Shown: positions 1 to 6,020, numbered from the stretch's first letter. The stretch: 13,080 nt of DNA from Nocardioides sp. (GCA_029264225.1 JARICB010000012.1:1-13080), one strand, 5' to 3'. Notes: generated by a model not told the origin, from the sequence alone. Program-made: numbers and translations.

Positions 1-10
1 ACCTCGCCGG

Positions 11-661
11 GTGTTCGCCACCTCCGTACTCGACAGGTTCAAGGGCTTCTGGCAGGGCGTAATGCTCCAACCCTTCGTCAAGCTCTTCATCCGCCTCGGC
101 ATCAGTCCCGATGCCGTGACGGTCGTCGGCACGATCGGGGTGTCCGCCGGGGCGCTCATCTTCTTCCCGCAGGGGCTGCTGTGGCAGGGCGTGCTGTTCA
201 TCACCGCCTTCGTCTTCAGCGACCTGATCGACGGTCAGATGGCCCGCACCCTGGGACGCAAGGACACGTTCGGGGCGTTCCTCGACTCCACCCTCGACCG
301 GATCGCGGACGGCGCGATCTTCGCCGGGTTGGTGCTCTACTTCGCCTGGGTGGCCGACGACCGGCTCTATGCCTGCCTCGCGCTGGTCTGTCTGGTGATG
401 GGGTCGGTGACCTCCTACGCCCGCAGTCGTGGCGAGGGACTCGGGTTCAACGCCAAGACCGGCATCGCCGAGCGCGCCGACAGACTCGTGGCGATCTTGG
501 TCCTGATGTTCTTCGGTGACCTCTTCAACCTGCCGATCCTCTATGAGGTCACTCTGTGGCTGCTGGCGATTGCGAGCACCGTCACCGTGCTCCAGCGCAT
601 TCTGCTCGTACGCCGCCAGGCATTCGCCGCAGTCAGGCCGCAGGACCCGTCCCAGCCCTGA
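11..661 (+). CDS. pgsA: CDP-alcohol phosphatidyltransferase, probable phosphatidylinositol-phosphate synthase
   Basis: Integral membrane enzyme that moves a phosphatidyl group from CDP-diacylglycerol to an alcohol; in actinobacteria the copy at this locus makes phosphatidylinositol phosphate from inositol phosphate. The family signature D-x2-DG-x2-AR-x8-G-x3-D-x3-D is complete: D71, D74, G75, A78, R79, G88, D92, D96. Hydrophobic stretches near residues 36-52, 57-72, 100-115, 119-134 and 160-195 fit the usual six-helix fold, and 216 aa is the normal length. The start is taken as GTG at 11, but the reading frame is open to the window edge, so a start a few codons upstream cannot be excluded. 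The substrate assignment rests on locus context (upstream of pdxS) and overall resemblance. The family is certain; inositol phosphate as acceptor is an inference. Confidence 0.88.
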   Translation: MFATSVLDRFKGFWQGVMLQPFVKLFIRLGISPDAVTVVGTIGVSAGALIFFPQGLLWQGVLFITAFVFSDLIDGQMARTLGRKDTFGAFLDSTLDRIADGAIFAGLVLYFAWVADDRLYACLALVCLVMGSVTSYARSRGEGLGFNAKTGIAERADRLVAILVLMFFGDLFNLPILYEVTLWLLAIASTVTVLQRILLVRRQAFAAVRPQDPSQP

Positions 662-692
662 CGCGGTAGCGGGAGTCGGGCTCCCCGCGCAC

Positions 693-698
693 TACGAT
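693..698 (+). promoter_or_regulatory. -10 element for leaderless pdxS mRNA
   Basis: TACGAT matches the actinobacterial TANNNT -10 and ends 7 nt before the pdxS ATG, which would place the transcription start on or next to the A of the start codon. No Shine-Dalgarno sequence lies upstream of this ATG, which agrees with leaderless translation. No good -35 hexamer is visible. Confidence 0.5.
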
Positions 699-705
699 TC
701 CAGGT

Positions 706-1614
706 ATGCCCGAACAGACACCTGACCCGACCCTTTCCACCGGCACCTCGCGCGTCAAGCGGGGGATGGCTGAGATGATGAAGGGCGGGGTGATCATGGA
801 TGTCGTCACCGCCGAACAGGCCAGGATCGCCGAGGATGCCGGCGCCGTCGCGGTGATGGCCCTCGAGCGGGTGCCGGCCGACATTCGCGCCCAGGGTGGC
901 GTGAGTCGGATGAGCGACCCGGACATGATCGACTCGATCATCGCGGAGGTCTCCATCCCGGTGATGGCCAAGGCCCGGATCGGGCACTTCGCCGAGGCTC
1001 AGATCCTCCAGTCGCTCGGAGTCGACTACATCGACGAGTCCGAGGTGCTTACCCCGGCCGACTATGCCAACCACATCGACAAGTGGAACTTCACGGTTCC
1101 GTTCGTGTGCGGTGCCACCAACCTGGGTGAGGCGCTGCGCCGGATCACCGAAGGCGCCGCGATGATCCGCTCCAAGGGCGAGGCCGGCACCGGCGACGTG
1201 TCCAACGCAGTCACCCATATGCGCACGATCCGTGCCGAGCTGCGCCGGCTGCAGGGGTTGTCCGAGGATGAGTTGTATGTCGCGGCGAAGGAGCTGCAGG
1301 CGCCGTACGACCTGGTCAAGGAGGTCGCGGCGGCCGGCAAGCTGCCCGTGGTGCTCTTCGTGGCCGGCGGTATCGCCACTCCTGCGGATGCGGCCATGAT
1401 GATGCAGTTGGGTGCCGAAGGCGTGTTCGTCGGCTCCGGCATCTTCAAGTCCGGCAACCCCGAGCAGCGCGCCGAGGCGATCGTCAAGGCGACGACCTTC
1501 TTCGATGACCCTGCCGTGGTCGCCAAGGCTTCGCGCGGCCTCGGTGAAGCCATGGTCGGCATCAACGTCGATGAGATCCCGCAGCCGCACCGGCTCTCCG
1601 AACGCGGCTGGTAA
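706..1614 (+). CDS. pdxS: Pyridoxal 5'-phosphate synthase lyase subunit PdxS
   Basis: Cytoplasmic PLP synthase subunit that condenses ribose 5-phosphate, glyceraldehyde 3-phosphate and ammonia into pyridoxal 5'-phosphate; the ammonia comes from the glutaminase PdxT. Family-wide residues are in place: D32 (in VIMDVV), the Schiff-base lysine K89 (in [11 protein letters not shown]), the second catalytic lysine K157 (in [10 protein letters not shown]) and the C-terminal phosphate-binding FVAGGI...FVGSGIF segment (residues 218-247). At 302 aa it is full length. The ATG at 706 is favoured because a -10 box sits 7 nt upstream and the N-terminus aligns with the family. A hairpin directly after the stop probably ends the transcript. 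Its usual neighbour pdxT begins about 4.4 kb downstream, after an inserted surface-protein cassette. Confidence 0.97.
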   Translation: MPEQTPDPTLSTGTSRVKRGMAEMMKGGVIMDVVTAEQARIAEDAGAVAVMALERVPADIRAQGGVSRMSDPDMIDSIIAEVSIPVMAKARIGHFAEAQILQSLGVDYIDESEVLTPADYANHIDKWNFTVPFVCGATNLGEALRRITEGAAMIRSKGEAGTGDVSNAVTHMRTIRAELRRLQGLSEDELYVAAKELQAPYDLVKEVAAAGKLPVVLFVAGGIATPADAAMMMQLGAEGVFVGSGIFKSGNPEQRAEAIVKATTFFDDPAVVAKASRGLGEAMVGINVDEIPQPHRLSERGW

Positions 1615-1642
1615 CCAGACCCTTCGGTAGCAGCGGTCTGGT
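1614..1642 (+). terminator. Hairpin terminator after pdxS
   Basis: ACCAGACC (1614-1621) pairs perfectly with GGTCTGGT (1635-1642), giving an 8-bp stem around a 13-nt loop that begins within the pdxS stop codon. There is no T-run, as is common for actinobacterial terminators. It separates pdxS from the following leader. Confidence 0.5.
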
Positions 1643-1669
1643 CCACGCGAGGTACACGCGAGATACACA
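1642..1669 (+). promoter_or_regulatory. 11-nt phased tandem repeats, possible regulator site (copy 1)
   Basis: TCCACGCGAGG (1642-1652), TACACGCGAGA (1653-1663) and a partial third unit TACACA (1664-1669) repeat at exactly 11 nt, about one helical turn. That spacing suits a regulator binding direct repeats on one DNA face. The counterpart at 3667-3694 keeps the phase. The function is inferred. Confidence 0.4.
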
Positions 1670-1670
1670 G

Positions 1671-1688
1671 ACCCGGGTTTCCCCGGGT
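1671..1688 (+). other. Perfect hairpin in leader copy 1
   Basis: ACCCGGG (1671-1677) and CCCGGGT (1682-1688) form a perfect 7-bp stem with a TTTC loop. The corresponding place in leader copy 2 has a different sequence that still forms a hairpin. It could be an operator, an RNA element or a second terminator for read-through from pdxS. Confidence 0.45.
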
Positions 1689-1799
1689 GGCTGGGCAACG
1701 TTTGCTCCACGCCGGGACAACGTCTCCGGTACCGGGCGGAACAGCCCGGATTTCGGCCACATCCTTTACTCACACCCACCTGAGTTAAGGATGATTCCG

Positions 1800-2357
1800 A
1801 TGAAGAACACCACCAAGGGCGCACTCGCCGCCGGTACCGCCGCCGTTCTCCTCATGGGCGGCGCTGGCTCGCTCGCTTCCTGGAGTGACTCCAAGACCCT
1901 CGCCGGCGGCTCCGTCGCCTCCGGTGAGCTCTCGCTCTCCGCCCCCGCCTGCGCTGACTGGGTCTACGCGACCGGCAAGGTCAACGCGGGCACCGCGGTC
2001 TCCAAGTTCGTCCCCGGCGACGTCGTCTCCAAGACCTGCACGTTCGTGGTCAAGGCCGCCGGTGACAACCTCAAGGCCACGCTGACCACGCCTGCCACCT
2101 CCACCCTGGTGCCCAACTCGACGGCTCCGAGCCTCACGGCCAGCATCGTTGCGGACTACAAGATCGACAACGCGGCGATCCCGGGGGTCATCACCAGCGC
2201 GCACAACAACAAGACCGTGACCGCGGTCATGACGGCCACGTTCGACTTCGGCACCACCGAGTCGGGCAACCCGAAGAAGAACACGAATGACACCCAGAAC
2301 AAGACGGTGGCCTTCAACGACATCGGTGTGACGCTCAACCAGGTCAACCCGAACTGA
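1800..2357 (+). CDS. SipW-type (alternate) signal peptide exported protein, putative fibre or surface subunit A
   Basis: A 185-aa secreted protein. Residues 1-30 are an alternate-type signal peptide: basic MKNTTK, hydrophobic core 8-26 and the motif ASWSDS (26-31), the SipW-substrate equivalent of A-(F/Y/W)-(W)-(S/T)-D. The mature part is Ser/Thr/Val rich and probably all beta. It has FVPGDVVSKTC (70-80), a PGD motif typical of TasA/camelysin-like domains, and two cysteines, C51 and C80. It is paralogous to the product at 3825-4361 (near-identical signal peptide; matching PGDVVSK and cysteines). The start at 1800 is chosen over an in-frame ATG at 1791 because AAGGA sits 8 nt upstream and the leaders of the two paralogues align exactly to this ATG. 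Lysine codons appear to be all AAG and third positions are strongly G/C, which suggests high expression. The signal-peptide class is clear; fibre formation is an inference. Confidence 0.85.
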   Translation: MKNTTKGALAAGTAAVLLMGGAGSLASWSDSKTLAGGSVASGELSLSAPACADWVYATGKVNAGTAVSKFVPGDVVSKTCTFVVKAAGDNLKATLTTPATSTLVPNSTAPSLTASIVADYKIDNAAIPGVITSAHNNKTVTAVMTATFDFGTTESGNPKKNTNDTQNKTVAFNDIGVTLNQVNPN

Positions 2358-2383
2358 TTCGCTGAACTGACTCGGGGTTGGTA

Positions 2384-2953
2384 GTGAAGACGGCGCTGGG
2401 ATGGATCGGCCAGGTAGTTGCCTGGCTGGTCATCCTGGTGACCGTTGCTGTGCTGGCGGTGGCGGTGTTGATCCCCCGCCTCGCCGGCGCCACGCCGTAC
2501 ACGATCCTGACCGGTTCCATGGCTCCCGGCATGCCGCCGGGCACTTTGGTAGTGGTCAAGCCCGTCGATCCGGATTCGATCTCCATCGGTGATGTCATCA
2601 CCTATCAGTTGAAGTCCGACCAGCCCACCGTGGTGACGCACCGGGTGATCTCGATCGGCTTCAACGCCGAGGGCGAATCGCGCTTCACCACCCAAGGCGA
2701 TGCCAACTCCGTCGCAGATGCCACGCCGGTGCGGCCGGTGCAGATTCGCGGGGTCAAGTGGTATTCGGTGCCCTACCTGGGGCACGTCAACAGCGCGCTG
2801 AGCGGCTCCCAACGCCAGTTCGCCGTCTACGTCGTGGCCGCGCTTCTCCTGGCCTATGCAGGCTTCCAGCTCGTCGGCGCCCTGCTCGGGCGTTCGCGCA
2901 GGTCACCGGTCCACACTTCGGCGATCGACGGCCAGGACGAGGAGTTGACGTGA
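2384..2953 (+). CDS. SipW/ER-type signal peptidase I
   Basis: Membrane serine protease expected to cleave the alternate signal peptides encoded alongside it. At 189 aa it has an N-terminal membrane helix (about 11-30), then the catalytic serine S45 in TGSMAPGMP. H86 in VVTHRVI takes the place of the bacterial lysine, which gives the Ser-His arrangement of SipW, archaeal and ER signal peptidases. The GDAN motif (105-108) holds the conserved Asp. A second helix (about 146-168) leads into a basic cytoplasmic tail. The GTG at 2384 is preferred, with GGGG just upstream; a TTG at 2378 is also possible. It lies 26 nt after the first substrate gene and overlaps the next gene by GTGA, so co-translation is likely. 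The first half-module thus has its own peptidase. Confidence 0.9.
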   Translation: MKTALGWIGQVVAWLVILVTVAVLAVAVLIPRLAGATPYTILTGSMAPGMPPGTLVVVKPVDPDSISIGDVITYQLKSDQPTVVTHRVISIGFNAEGESRFTTQGDANSVADATPVRPVQIRGVKWYSVPYLGHVNSALSGSQRQFAVYVVAALLLAYAGFQLVGALLGRSRRSPVHTSAIDGQDEELT

Positions 2954-3639
2954 GGCCACTCTCCGCGCTCCTGCTCGCTGGCTTCTTCGTACTCTCGACC
3001 GCGGGTGCGGCCTCGGCTCAGGGTGAGCTCGAGGTGAGTGAGGATGGACGACACTGGTCCACGGGGTTGACGCAACCGCCCTTCGATCCAGAGTTGGTGT
3101 GGGTGCCCGGAGACAAGCATGTCGCCGATTTTCGGATTCGTAACAACGCCCCTACTCCGGCTGACTTCACGCTGACGATGCTGGGCGAGGACACCGCGGG
3201 CCTGCTTGAGAGTGATCAGTTTCGGATCAAGGCACGTGTCTCCGGCGGCCCCTGGCGGCAACTCAAGTCCTTTGACCACGGACAAAGGCTCAATCACGTA
3301 CCGCTGAACTCCGGGAGTGTCAGCACGGTCGAGGTGCTCGTGGGGTTCATGCCCGATGAAGGCAACGACACCCAGCTGCAGCAGTTGTCCTTCGACTTCC
3401 GGATGCAACTCTCCGAAGCCGTTCTCGATCAGCCCCTGGGCGATGGTGCGGCGACTGGGGTGGACAGTGCCACGGTCATCTCTGCCTCCAGGACCACCAC
3501 CCCGGCCAGTGTGCTCCGAGCCCTCGCGGTGCCGGAGATCGGCGTGGAGCTGCTCGTTGCGAGTGCCTTGTTCGGGGCCGGGATGGCCTGGGTGCTGGCG
3601 CTCCGGCGTCGACGCGAAGACCTCGACCAGCCTGCCTGA
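2950..3639 (+). CDS. Secreted membrane-anchored protein of unknown function in SipW cassette
   Basis: A 229-aa protein, not confidently assigned to a named family. Residues 1-23 are an ordinary type I signal peptide (hydrophobic core, ASA before Q24), unlike the alternate signals of its neighbours. The ectodomain (about 24-190) contains LVWVPGDKHVADFRIRNN (49-66), which resembles the PGD...F-x-I-x-N strand pattern of TasA/camelysin-like beta-sandwiches and so suggests a related Ig-like fold. A C-terminal helix (about 199-217) followed by RRRRED anchors it with the tail inside. VPEIG (194-198) before the helix is vaguely like a sortase motif but too degenerate to call. The GTG at 2950 overlaps the peptidase stop (GTGA) and has GGAG 5 nt upstream. 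Plausible role: membrane anchor or assembly platform for the exported subunits, comparable in position only to TapA. Confidence 0.75.
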   Translation: MRPLSALLLAGFFVLSTAGAASAQGELEVSEDGRHWSTGLTQPPFDPELVWVPGDKHVADFRIRNNAPTPADFTLTMLGEDTAGLLESDQFRIKARVSGGPWRQLKSFDHGQRLNHVPLNSGSVSTVEVLVGFMPDEGNDTQLQQLSFDFRMQLSEAVLDQPLGDGAATGVDSATVISASRTTTPASVLRALAVPEIGVELLVASALFGAGMAWVLALRRRREDLDQPA

Positions 3640-3652
3640 CGGCTGCCGCCGT
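3639..3652 (+). terminator. Weak hairpin at end of first half-module
   Basis: ACGGC (3639-3643) pairs with GCCGT (3648-3652) around TGCC, starting at the last base of the stop codon. It is a short stem with no T-run and only suggestive. Confidence 0.25.
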
Positions 3653-3666
3653 GCTGGTTGGCGCGG

Positions 3667-3694
3667 TCCACACGAGATGCACGCGGCGTACACA
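3667..3694 (+). promoter_or_regulatory. 11-nt phased repeats, possible regulator site (copy 2)
   Basis: TCCACACGAGA (3667-3677), TGCACGCGGCG (3678-3688) and TACACA (3689-3694) keep the 11-nt phase of leader copy 1, with some substitutions. The regulator is unknown. Confidence 0.35.
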
Positions 3695-3707
3695 ACCACG
3701 CAGTGGT
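3695..3707 (+). other. Hairpin in leader copy 2
   Basis: ACCAC (3695-3699) and GTGGT (3703-3707) form a 5-bp stem with loop GCA, one position off the register of the 7-bp hairpin in copy 1, although the sequences differ. Both hairpins lie within the 21 nt between TACACA and CTGGGCAACG. Confidence 0.35.
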
Positions 3708-3824
3708 GCGCCTGCCTGGGCAACGTTTGGTCCACGTCGAGACAACGTCTCCGGTACCGGACGGAACAGCCCAGATTTCGGGCCCATTCTTGGGTCACAC
3801 CCACCAGGAGAAAGGACCACCCGC

Positions 3825-4361
3825 ATGAGGAACGCGACCAAGGGCGCATTCGCAGCCGTTGTTGCCGCCGTTCTCCTGATGGGTGGCGCCGGCTCGTTGG
3901 CCTCCTGGAGCGACACCAAGTCCATCGCGGGTGGCTCTGTCCGGGCCGGCCACCTGTCGTTGAGTGCCCCCACGTGTGACGCCGCCTGGAAGTACGCCCA
4001 GGGCAAGGCCGGCAACGGTGCCAACGTCGACTACTTCGTCCCGGGCGACGTCGTTTCCAAGAGCTGCGAGTTCACCATCCACAGTGCTGGCGACAATCTG
4101 TTGGCAAAGTTGTCGACGCAGACCCCGCCAGCTATGACGGGGAACAACATCAGCGCCACGGTCGCCACCGAGTACAAGCTCGGTGCCGCGCCCATGACGC
4201 TGCCAGCCAGCGTCACGTCGGGCGACAACGCCAAGGTCGTGACGGCAACGTTCACCGTCACGTTCCCCTTCGGTCCCACGGTGAATGCCAACAACATGCA
4301 GAACGCTGTCGCCTCCCTCGACAACATCACCGTGAACCTGACCCAGGTCGCGCCCAACTGA
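3825..4361 (+). CDS. SipW-type (alternate) signal peptide exported protein, putative subunit D
   Basis: A 178-aa exported protein paralogous to the product at 1800-2357. The signal peptide is almost the same (basic MRNATK, core 8-26, ASWSDT 26-31), and the mature N-terminus continues AGGSV...LSLSAP with C51, then YFVPGDVVSKSC with C81. The rest has diverged in sequence but keeps length, beta-rich composition and the ending N-x-T-x-N-L-T-Q-V-x-P-N. The two conserved cysteines suggest one disulphide outside the cell. The ATG at 3825 has AGGA 8 nt upstream and is the point to which the leader duplication aligns. It begins the second half-module, followed by another substrate gene 64 nt on. The exact role is unknown; a structural surface or fibre subunit is inferred from the TasA/SipW analogy. 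Confidence 0.85.
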   Translation: MRNATKGAFAAVVAAVLLMGGAGSLASWSDTKSIAGGSVRAGHLSLSAPTCDAAWKYAQGKAGNGANVDYFVPGDVVSKSCEFTIHSAGDNLLAKLSTQTPPAMTGNNISATVATEYKLGAAPMTLPASVTSGDNAKVVTATFTVTFPFGPTVNANNMQNAVASLDNITVNLTQVAPN

Positions 4362-4412
4362 TTCGTTGACCGACCCGGCGGCTACCGCACTGACTACCCT
4401 GATGACGACGAG

Positions 4413-4420
4413 AAGGAGGA
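4413..4420 (+). promoter_or_regulatory. Strong Shine-Dalgarno fixing start of third substrate gene
   Basis: AAGGAGGA lies 5 nt before the ATG at 4426. In-frame starts at 4366 (TTG) and 4402 (ATG) lack such a site and would put extra residues before the signal peptide. Confidence 0.7.
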
Positions 4421-4425
4421 GCTGG

Positions 4426-5001
4426 ATGCACTTGTCTGAGTCGCGCCATCTTCTTGCTTCCGGGCGCGTGCGTGCGGCCCTGGCTCTTGGTGTGCTGGTG
4501 GCGCCGTTGGGTGTCAACACGATGGCCTACTGGTCCGACACCGAGGTCATCAGGGCTGGTGCGGTGGTCGCAGGGGATCTTGATCTCAAGGTCAATGGTG
4601 GCGACGGTCCCTTGGCCGGGGGACTGAGTGTGTCTGGCCTCAACCCCGGTGAGTCGAAGGCTGCGATCTACACGCTGAGCAATGCCAGTCGCGGCGCCAA
4701 CGCGGCCATGCAGGTCACGATCACGTCCACCTCCGTGGACAGTGGCATACCCGGTACGACGGCTGCACTGAGTGCGAAGATCACCAACGCCACCACGACC
4801 GACGGTTCGACCTGTGCCGGCCCGAGCATTCACAGCGCCACGTCTTTCAACGGTCCACTGCTGGTGGCCACACCGCTCGAGTTGGCTCCGGGCACCAACC
4901 GCGTCGTGTGCGTTCAGGCCACGGCTGCCAGCTCGGCGCCTCGTGGTGGCTCAGCCCAGATTGCCATGACCTTCGCCGCTACCTTGAAGAACCCCAACTG
5001 A
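4426..5001 (+). CDS. SipW-type signal peptide exported protein, divergent putative subunit E
   Basis: A 191-aa exported protein. The alternate signal peptide covers residues 1-38, with basic residues up to R16, a hydrophobic core 17-33 and the processing-site motif AYWSDT (34-39). The mature part (about 155 aa) is Ser/Thr/Ala rich and beta-like, with LNPGESKAAIYTLSN (72-86), which matches the PGD/PGE-x5-F/Y-x-L-x-N strand pattern of the other substrates, and cysteines C130 and C162. It is not a recent copy of the other two: only the signal motif and general layout are shared. It lies 64 nt after the second subunit gene and 1 nt before the peptidase fusion gene, so it is probably co-transcribed with both. 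It could be a minor or cap subunit, but nothing in the sequence proves that. Confidence 0.8.
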   Translation: MHLSESRHLLASGRVRAALALGVLVAPLGVNTMAYWSDTEVIRAGAVVAGDLDLKVNGGDGPLAGGLSVSGLNPGESKAAIYTLSNASRGANAAMQVTITSTSVDSGIPGTTAALSAKITNATTTDGSTCAGPSIHSATSFNGPLLVATPLELAPGTNRVVCVQATAASSAPRGGSAQIAMTFAATLKNPN

Positions 5002-5002
5002 C

Positions 5003-6007
5003 ATGACGAACGCACCGATTCCGCTCACCACGCGTAGGCCCCGCTCTGGTCTGAGCAGGTATGCAGATCATGCGCTGACCATCGCCGCAGCATTGGGCGT
5101 GGCATCCCTGTTGGCAGCGTTGTTGTTCGCAGCGACGGGCGTGACGCCGCTGATCTTTCGATCGGCATCCATGAGCCCGGCGATCTCGACCGGCTCGCTG
5201 GCCCTTGCGCGGAGCGTGCACACCAGCCAGTTGGCGGTAGGTGACGTGGTGTCGGTCCACGATGCGCAGGGTGTGCGGGTCACTCATCGGATCGTGGCAC
5301 TCGGTGCCGGCCAACTGTTCCTCAAGGGTGATGCGAATGCGACTCCCGATGCCATGCCTTACCCGGTGTCCAGTGCCGACCGGGTGTTCTTCTCCGCGCC
5401 CTATGTGGGATCGGTGGTGTCGGCTGTGATGAACCCGATCGGTCGTGGTCTGCTGTTGGTGGCGGTTGCTCTCATCGCGTTGGCGTTGATCCGGCCACGG
5501 CGCGATCGCTCCACGCCTGGTGGTCCGCCCCCGAGTCCTCCGGTCAGTCGCGGCAAGGAACGAGTAGCTGTCGTGGCTGCGCTGGTCATGGTGGCTGGTG
5601 TCGGTGTAGGTATCGCCCGAGCCCCGCAGGGCACAAGTGCATTCTGGACCGACTCGGTCCAAGCCGACTCCACCATCACGATCGGTGCTGCCGTGGACCC
5701 CGCGATCGTCTGTGTGCAGTCGAACGGCTCGGTGACCCTCAGTTGGCCTGCGGTCGCAGGCGCCACCAGCTACCGAATCCAGATCTTCGAATGGGATGAC
5801 GGCGAGTGGGATGAGGAAGAAGTCAGGACCCAGTCGGGTACGTCGGTGACCGTCTCCGGCGAGAACGGCAACGGCGTCATGAAGGTGGACAACGGCAACG
5901 AGACTTTCCGTGTCGTGGTGACCGCCAGGAATGGTGGTGGCGCCACCCTCTTCACCTACACCGGCTCTATCAAGATCCACGGCAACGCGACCAGATGTGT
6001 GGGCTGA
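5003..6007 (+). CDS. SipW/ER-type signal peptidase fused to a substrate-like C-terminal domain
   Basis: A 334-aa protein with two parts. Residues 1-165 are a complete SipW-type peptidase: membrane helix 23-46, catalytic S56 (in RSASMSP), H95 (in VTHRIV), GDAN (109-112) and a second helix 148-164. After a basic, proline-rich linker (165-186) comes a third helix (187-206), then TSAFWTDS (211-218), the same kind of motif found at the cleavage site of the cassette's substrates. The exported tail (about 219-334) reads like a fibronectin type III domain (VTLSWPAVAGATSYRI, 244-259), with an acidic stretch EWDDGEWDEEE (263-273) and cysteines C237 and C332. The second half thus imitates a SipW substrate joined in frame to its peptidase. 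The usual length for these peptidases is about 180-220 aa. It starts 1 nt after the preceding stop. Self-processing is an inference. Confidence 0.88.
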   Translation: MTNAPIPLTTRRPRSGLSRYADHALTIAAALGVASLLAALLFAATGVTPLIFRSASMSPAISTGSLALARSVHTSQLAVGDVVSVHDAQGVRVTHRIVALGAGQLFLKGDANATPDAMPYPVSSADRVFFSAPYVGSVVSAVMNPIGRGLLLVAVALIALALIRPRRDRSTPGGPPPSPPVSRGKERVAVVAALVMVAGVGVGIARAPQGTSAFWTDSVQADSTITIGAAVDPAIVCVQSNGSVTLSWPAVAGATSYRIQIFEWDDGEWDEEEVRTQSGTSVTVSGENGNGVMKVDNGNETFRVVVTARNGGGATLFTYTGSIKIHGNATRCVG

Positions 6008-6020
6008 GGCCGACGGTGTC

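Larger units (their letters stand above)
1641..1799 (+). repeat. Duplicated leader, copy 1, upstream of first SipW-type substrate gene
   Basis: This non-coding leader aligns without a gap to 3666-3824 at a constant offset of 2025 nt, right up to the start codons at 1800 and 3825. By my count the first 140 positions match at 110 (about 79%). Nearly all mismatches cluster in a 20-nt block at 1671-1690 and in the last 35 nt. The best conserved parts are CTGGGCAACGTTTG (1691-1704), GACAACGTCTCCGGTACCGG (1716-1735) with the 10-bp palindrome CCGGTACCGG at 1726-1735, GGAACAGCCC (1738-1747) and CACACCCACC (1771-1780). CAACGT occurs twice, 22 nt apart (1696 and 1718). This is probably the promoter and regulatory region of the first half-module; no confident -35/-10 pair was found. 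Confidence 0.85.
3666..3824 (+). repeat. Duplicated leader, copy 2, upstream of second SipW-type substrate gene
   Basis: Partner of the leader at 1641-1799, aligned gap-free at offset 2025. It has the same landmarks: GTCCAC at 3666, CTGGGCAACGTTTG at 3716, GACAACGTCTCCGGTACCGG at 3741-3760, GGAACAGCCC at 3763 and CACACCCACC at 3796-3805. It ends in a strong Shine-Dalgarno stretch, GGAG plus AAAGGA (3807-3816). The similarity continues into the coding region and just past the substrate stop codon (AACTGATTCG at both), so the duplicated unit includes leader plus substrate gene. Confidence 0.85.

Noticed and set aside
194..198. Unrelated check: VPEIG in the protein at 2950-3639 as a sortase signal (residue positions given)
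   Set aside because: Two of the five positions differ from LPxTG-type motifs and no sortase gene is in the window; a plain membrane anchor is sufficient.
713..722. GAACAGAC near the pdxS start as an SOS box
   Set aside because: Only the left half is present; the following bases are ACCT instead of GTTC.
1738..1766. GGAACA as the -35 of an ECF sigma promoter
   Set aside because: It is conserved in both leaders, but no GTT or CGTC -10 occurs at a suitable distance, so only a conserved motif can be claimed.
1791..1793. ATG at 1791 as the start of the first substrate gene
   Set aside because: AAGG abuts it directly, whereas the ATG at 1800 has correct spacing and aligns with the paralogue's start at the leader offset of 2025.
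541..1824. Long open frame on the minus strand opposite pdxS
   Set aside because: It is a by-product of high-GC codon bias: low-complexity His/Asp/Arg/Gly composition, and it lies opposite an unmistakable pdxS.
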